Origin: Eubacterium sp.
GTDB taxonomy: Bacteria > Bacillota > Clostridia > Oscillospirales > Acutalibacteraceae
Direction of reading: 5' to 3'
DNA: 5,937 nucleotides
Assembly: GCA_029050995.1 (NCBI GenBank)
Contig: JAIDLO010000229.1
Coordinates: forward strand, 1-5,937
A model generated the notes under the pieces. That model did not search any database, had not been told where the DNA came from, and was given only the letters and a program-made list of their open reading frames with translations. The position numbers were made by a program, and so were the translations under genes. Shown here in pieces: positions 5,706 to 5,937 of the stretch. Position 1 is the first letter of the stretch, and every line of letters begins with the position of its first letter.

Positions 5706-5937
5706 AAAATAAACTTTCCTTTGGTGCAAGATTTTATATTTTTATGATTTTTGCATTTCTTTATCTTCCTATAATCGTTATGGCATTGTTTTCCTTTAAC
5801 GATTCAACAAGTACTTATATTTTTACAGGCTTTTCAACCAAATGGTGGAATGAAATGTTTGTAAATGATGCTGCAATGCGTGCTCTTAGAAATACACTTG
5901 TGCTTGCTGTTGCAACGGCATTGTGCTCTACCTCTCT
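5702..5937 (+). CDS. potC: Spermidine/putrescine ABC transporter permease PotC (partial, 5' end)
   Basis: PotC is the second membrane subunit of the polyamine importer, pairing with PotB. The first 78 residues are present before the window ends. They show a short basic start (MKNKLSFGARF), a first membrane helix at about 12-30 (IFMIFAFLYLPIIVMALFS), then the outward loop FNDSTSTYIFTGFSTKWW (32-49). SFN followed by a WW-containing segment is typical of PotC. RNTLVLAVATAL (63-74) begins the second helix. The EAA loop would lie beyond the edge, so the docking motif cannot be checked. The ATG overlaps the potB stop as ATGA, with the strong site GAGGGAGGGG at 5685-5694 upstream. A potD gene for the lipoprotein receptor is expected next. 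Confidence 0.92.
   Translation, partial: MKNKLSFGARFYIFMIFAFLYLPIIVMALFSFNDSTSTYIFTGFSTKWWNEMFVNDAAMRALRNTLVLAVATALCSTS

Overview
The window looks like chromosomal DNA of a low-GC, endospore-forming Firmicute, most likely a Clostridia member (an Oscillospiraceae/Ruminococcaceae-like anaerobe would fit, but this is inference). The support is AT-rich DNA, strong GGAGG-type ribosome binding sites, two TTG start codons, a firmicute-type AlkD-like repair protein, and both subunits of dipicolinate synthase, which are restricted to spore formers. All full-length genes look intact, and I see no insertion sequence, phage gene, CRISPR array, tRNA or rRNA.

Layout. 1-153 is the 3' end of an unrecognised membrane protein. 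172-837 encodes a DNA alkylation repair protein of the AlkD family. A 13-bp-stem terminator (847-874) separates it from the convergent murC gene (2256-883, minus strand), which makes the UDP-MurNAc-L-alanine ligase of peptidoglycan synthesis. Between murC and the next gene is a short divergent control region (2257-2375). It holds a TATAAT-type promoter reading into murC and a sigma-K-like promoter reading the other way into dpaA-dpaB (2376-3667). These two genes encode the mother-cell enzyme that makes dipicolinic acid for the spore core.

After only 90 bp comes the start of a spermidine/putrescine ABC transporter operon, potA-potB-potC (3758 to the right edge), whose genes overlap one another. 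Its own TTGACT/TATATT promoter lies in that 90-bp gap. It is overlaid by three alternating TATATTAA half-sites, which may be an operator. The substrate-binding protein PotD would be expected just beyond the right edge.

The genes are known families and I see no previously undescribed system here. The points most worth a second look are regulatory: the half-site cluster at the pot promoter, the sigma-K-like promoter of dpaAB, and the absence of a terminator between dpaB and potA. Protein-level oddities are a compact DpaA, an acidic-aromatic C-terminal tail on PotA, and a changed QPH motif in MurC.
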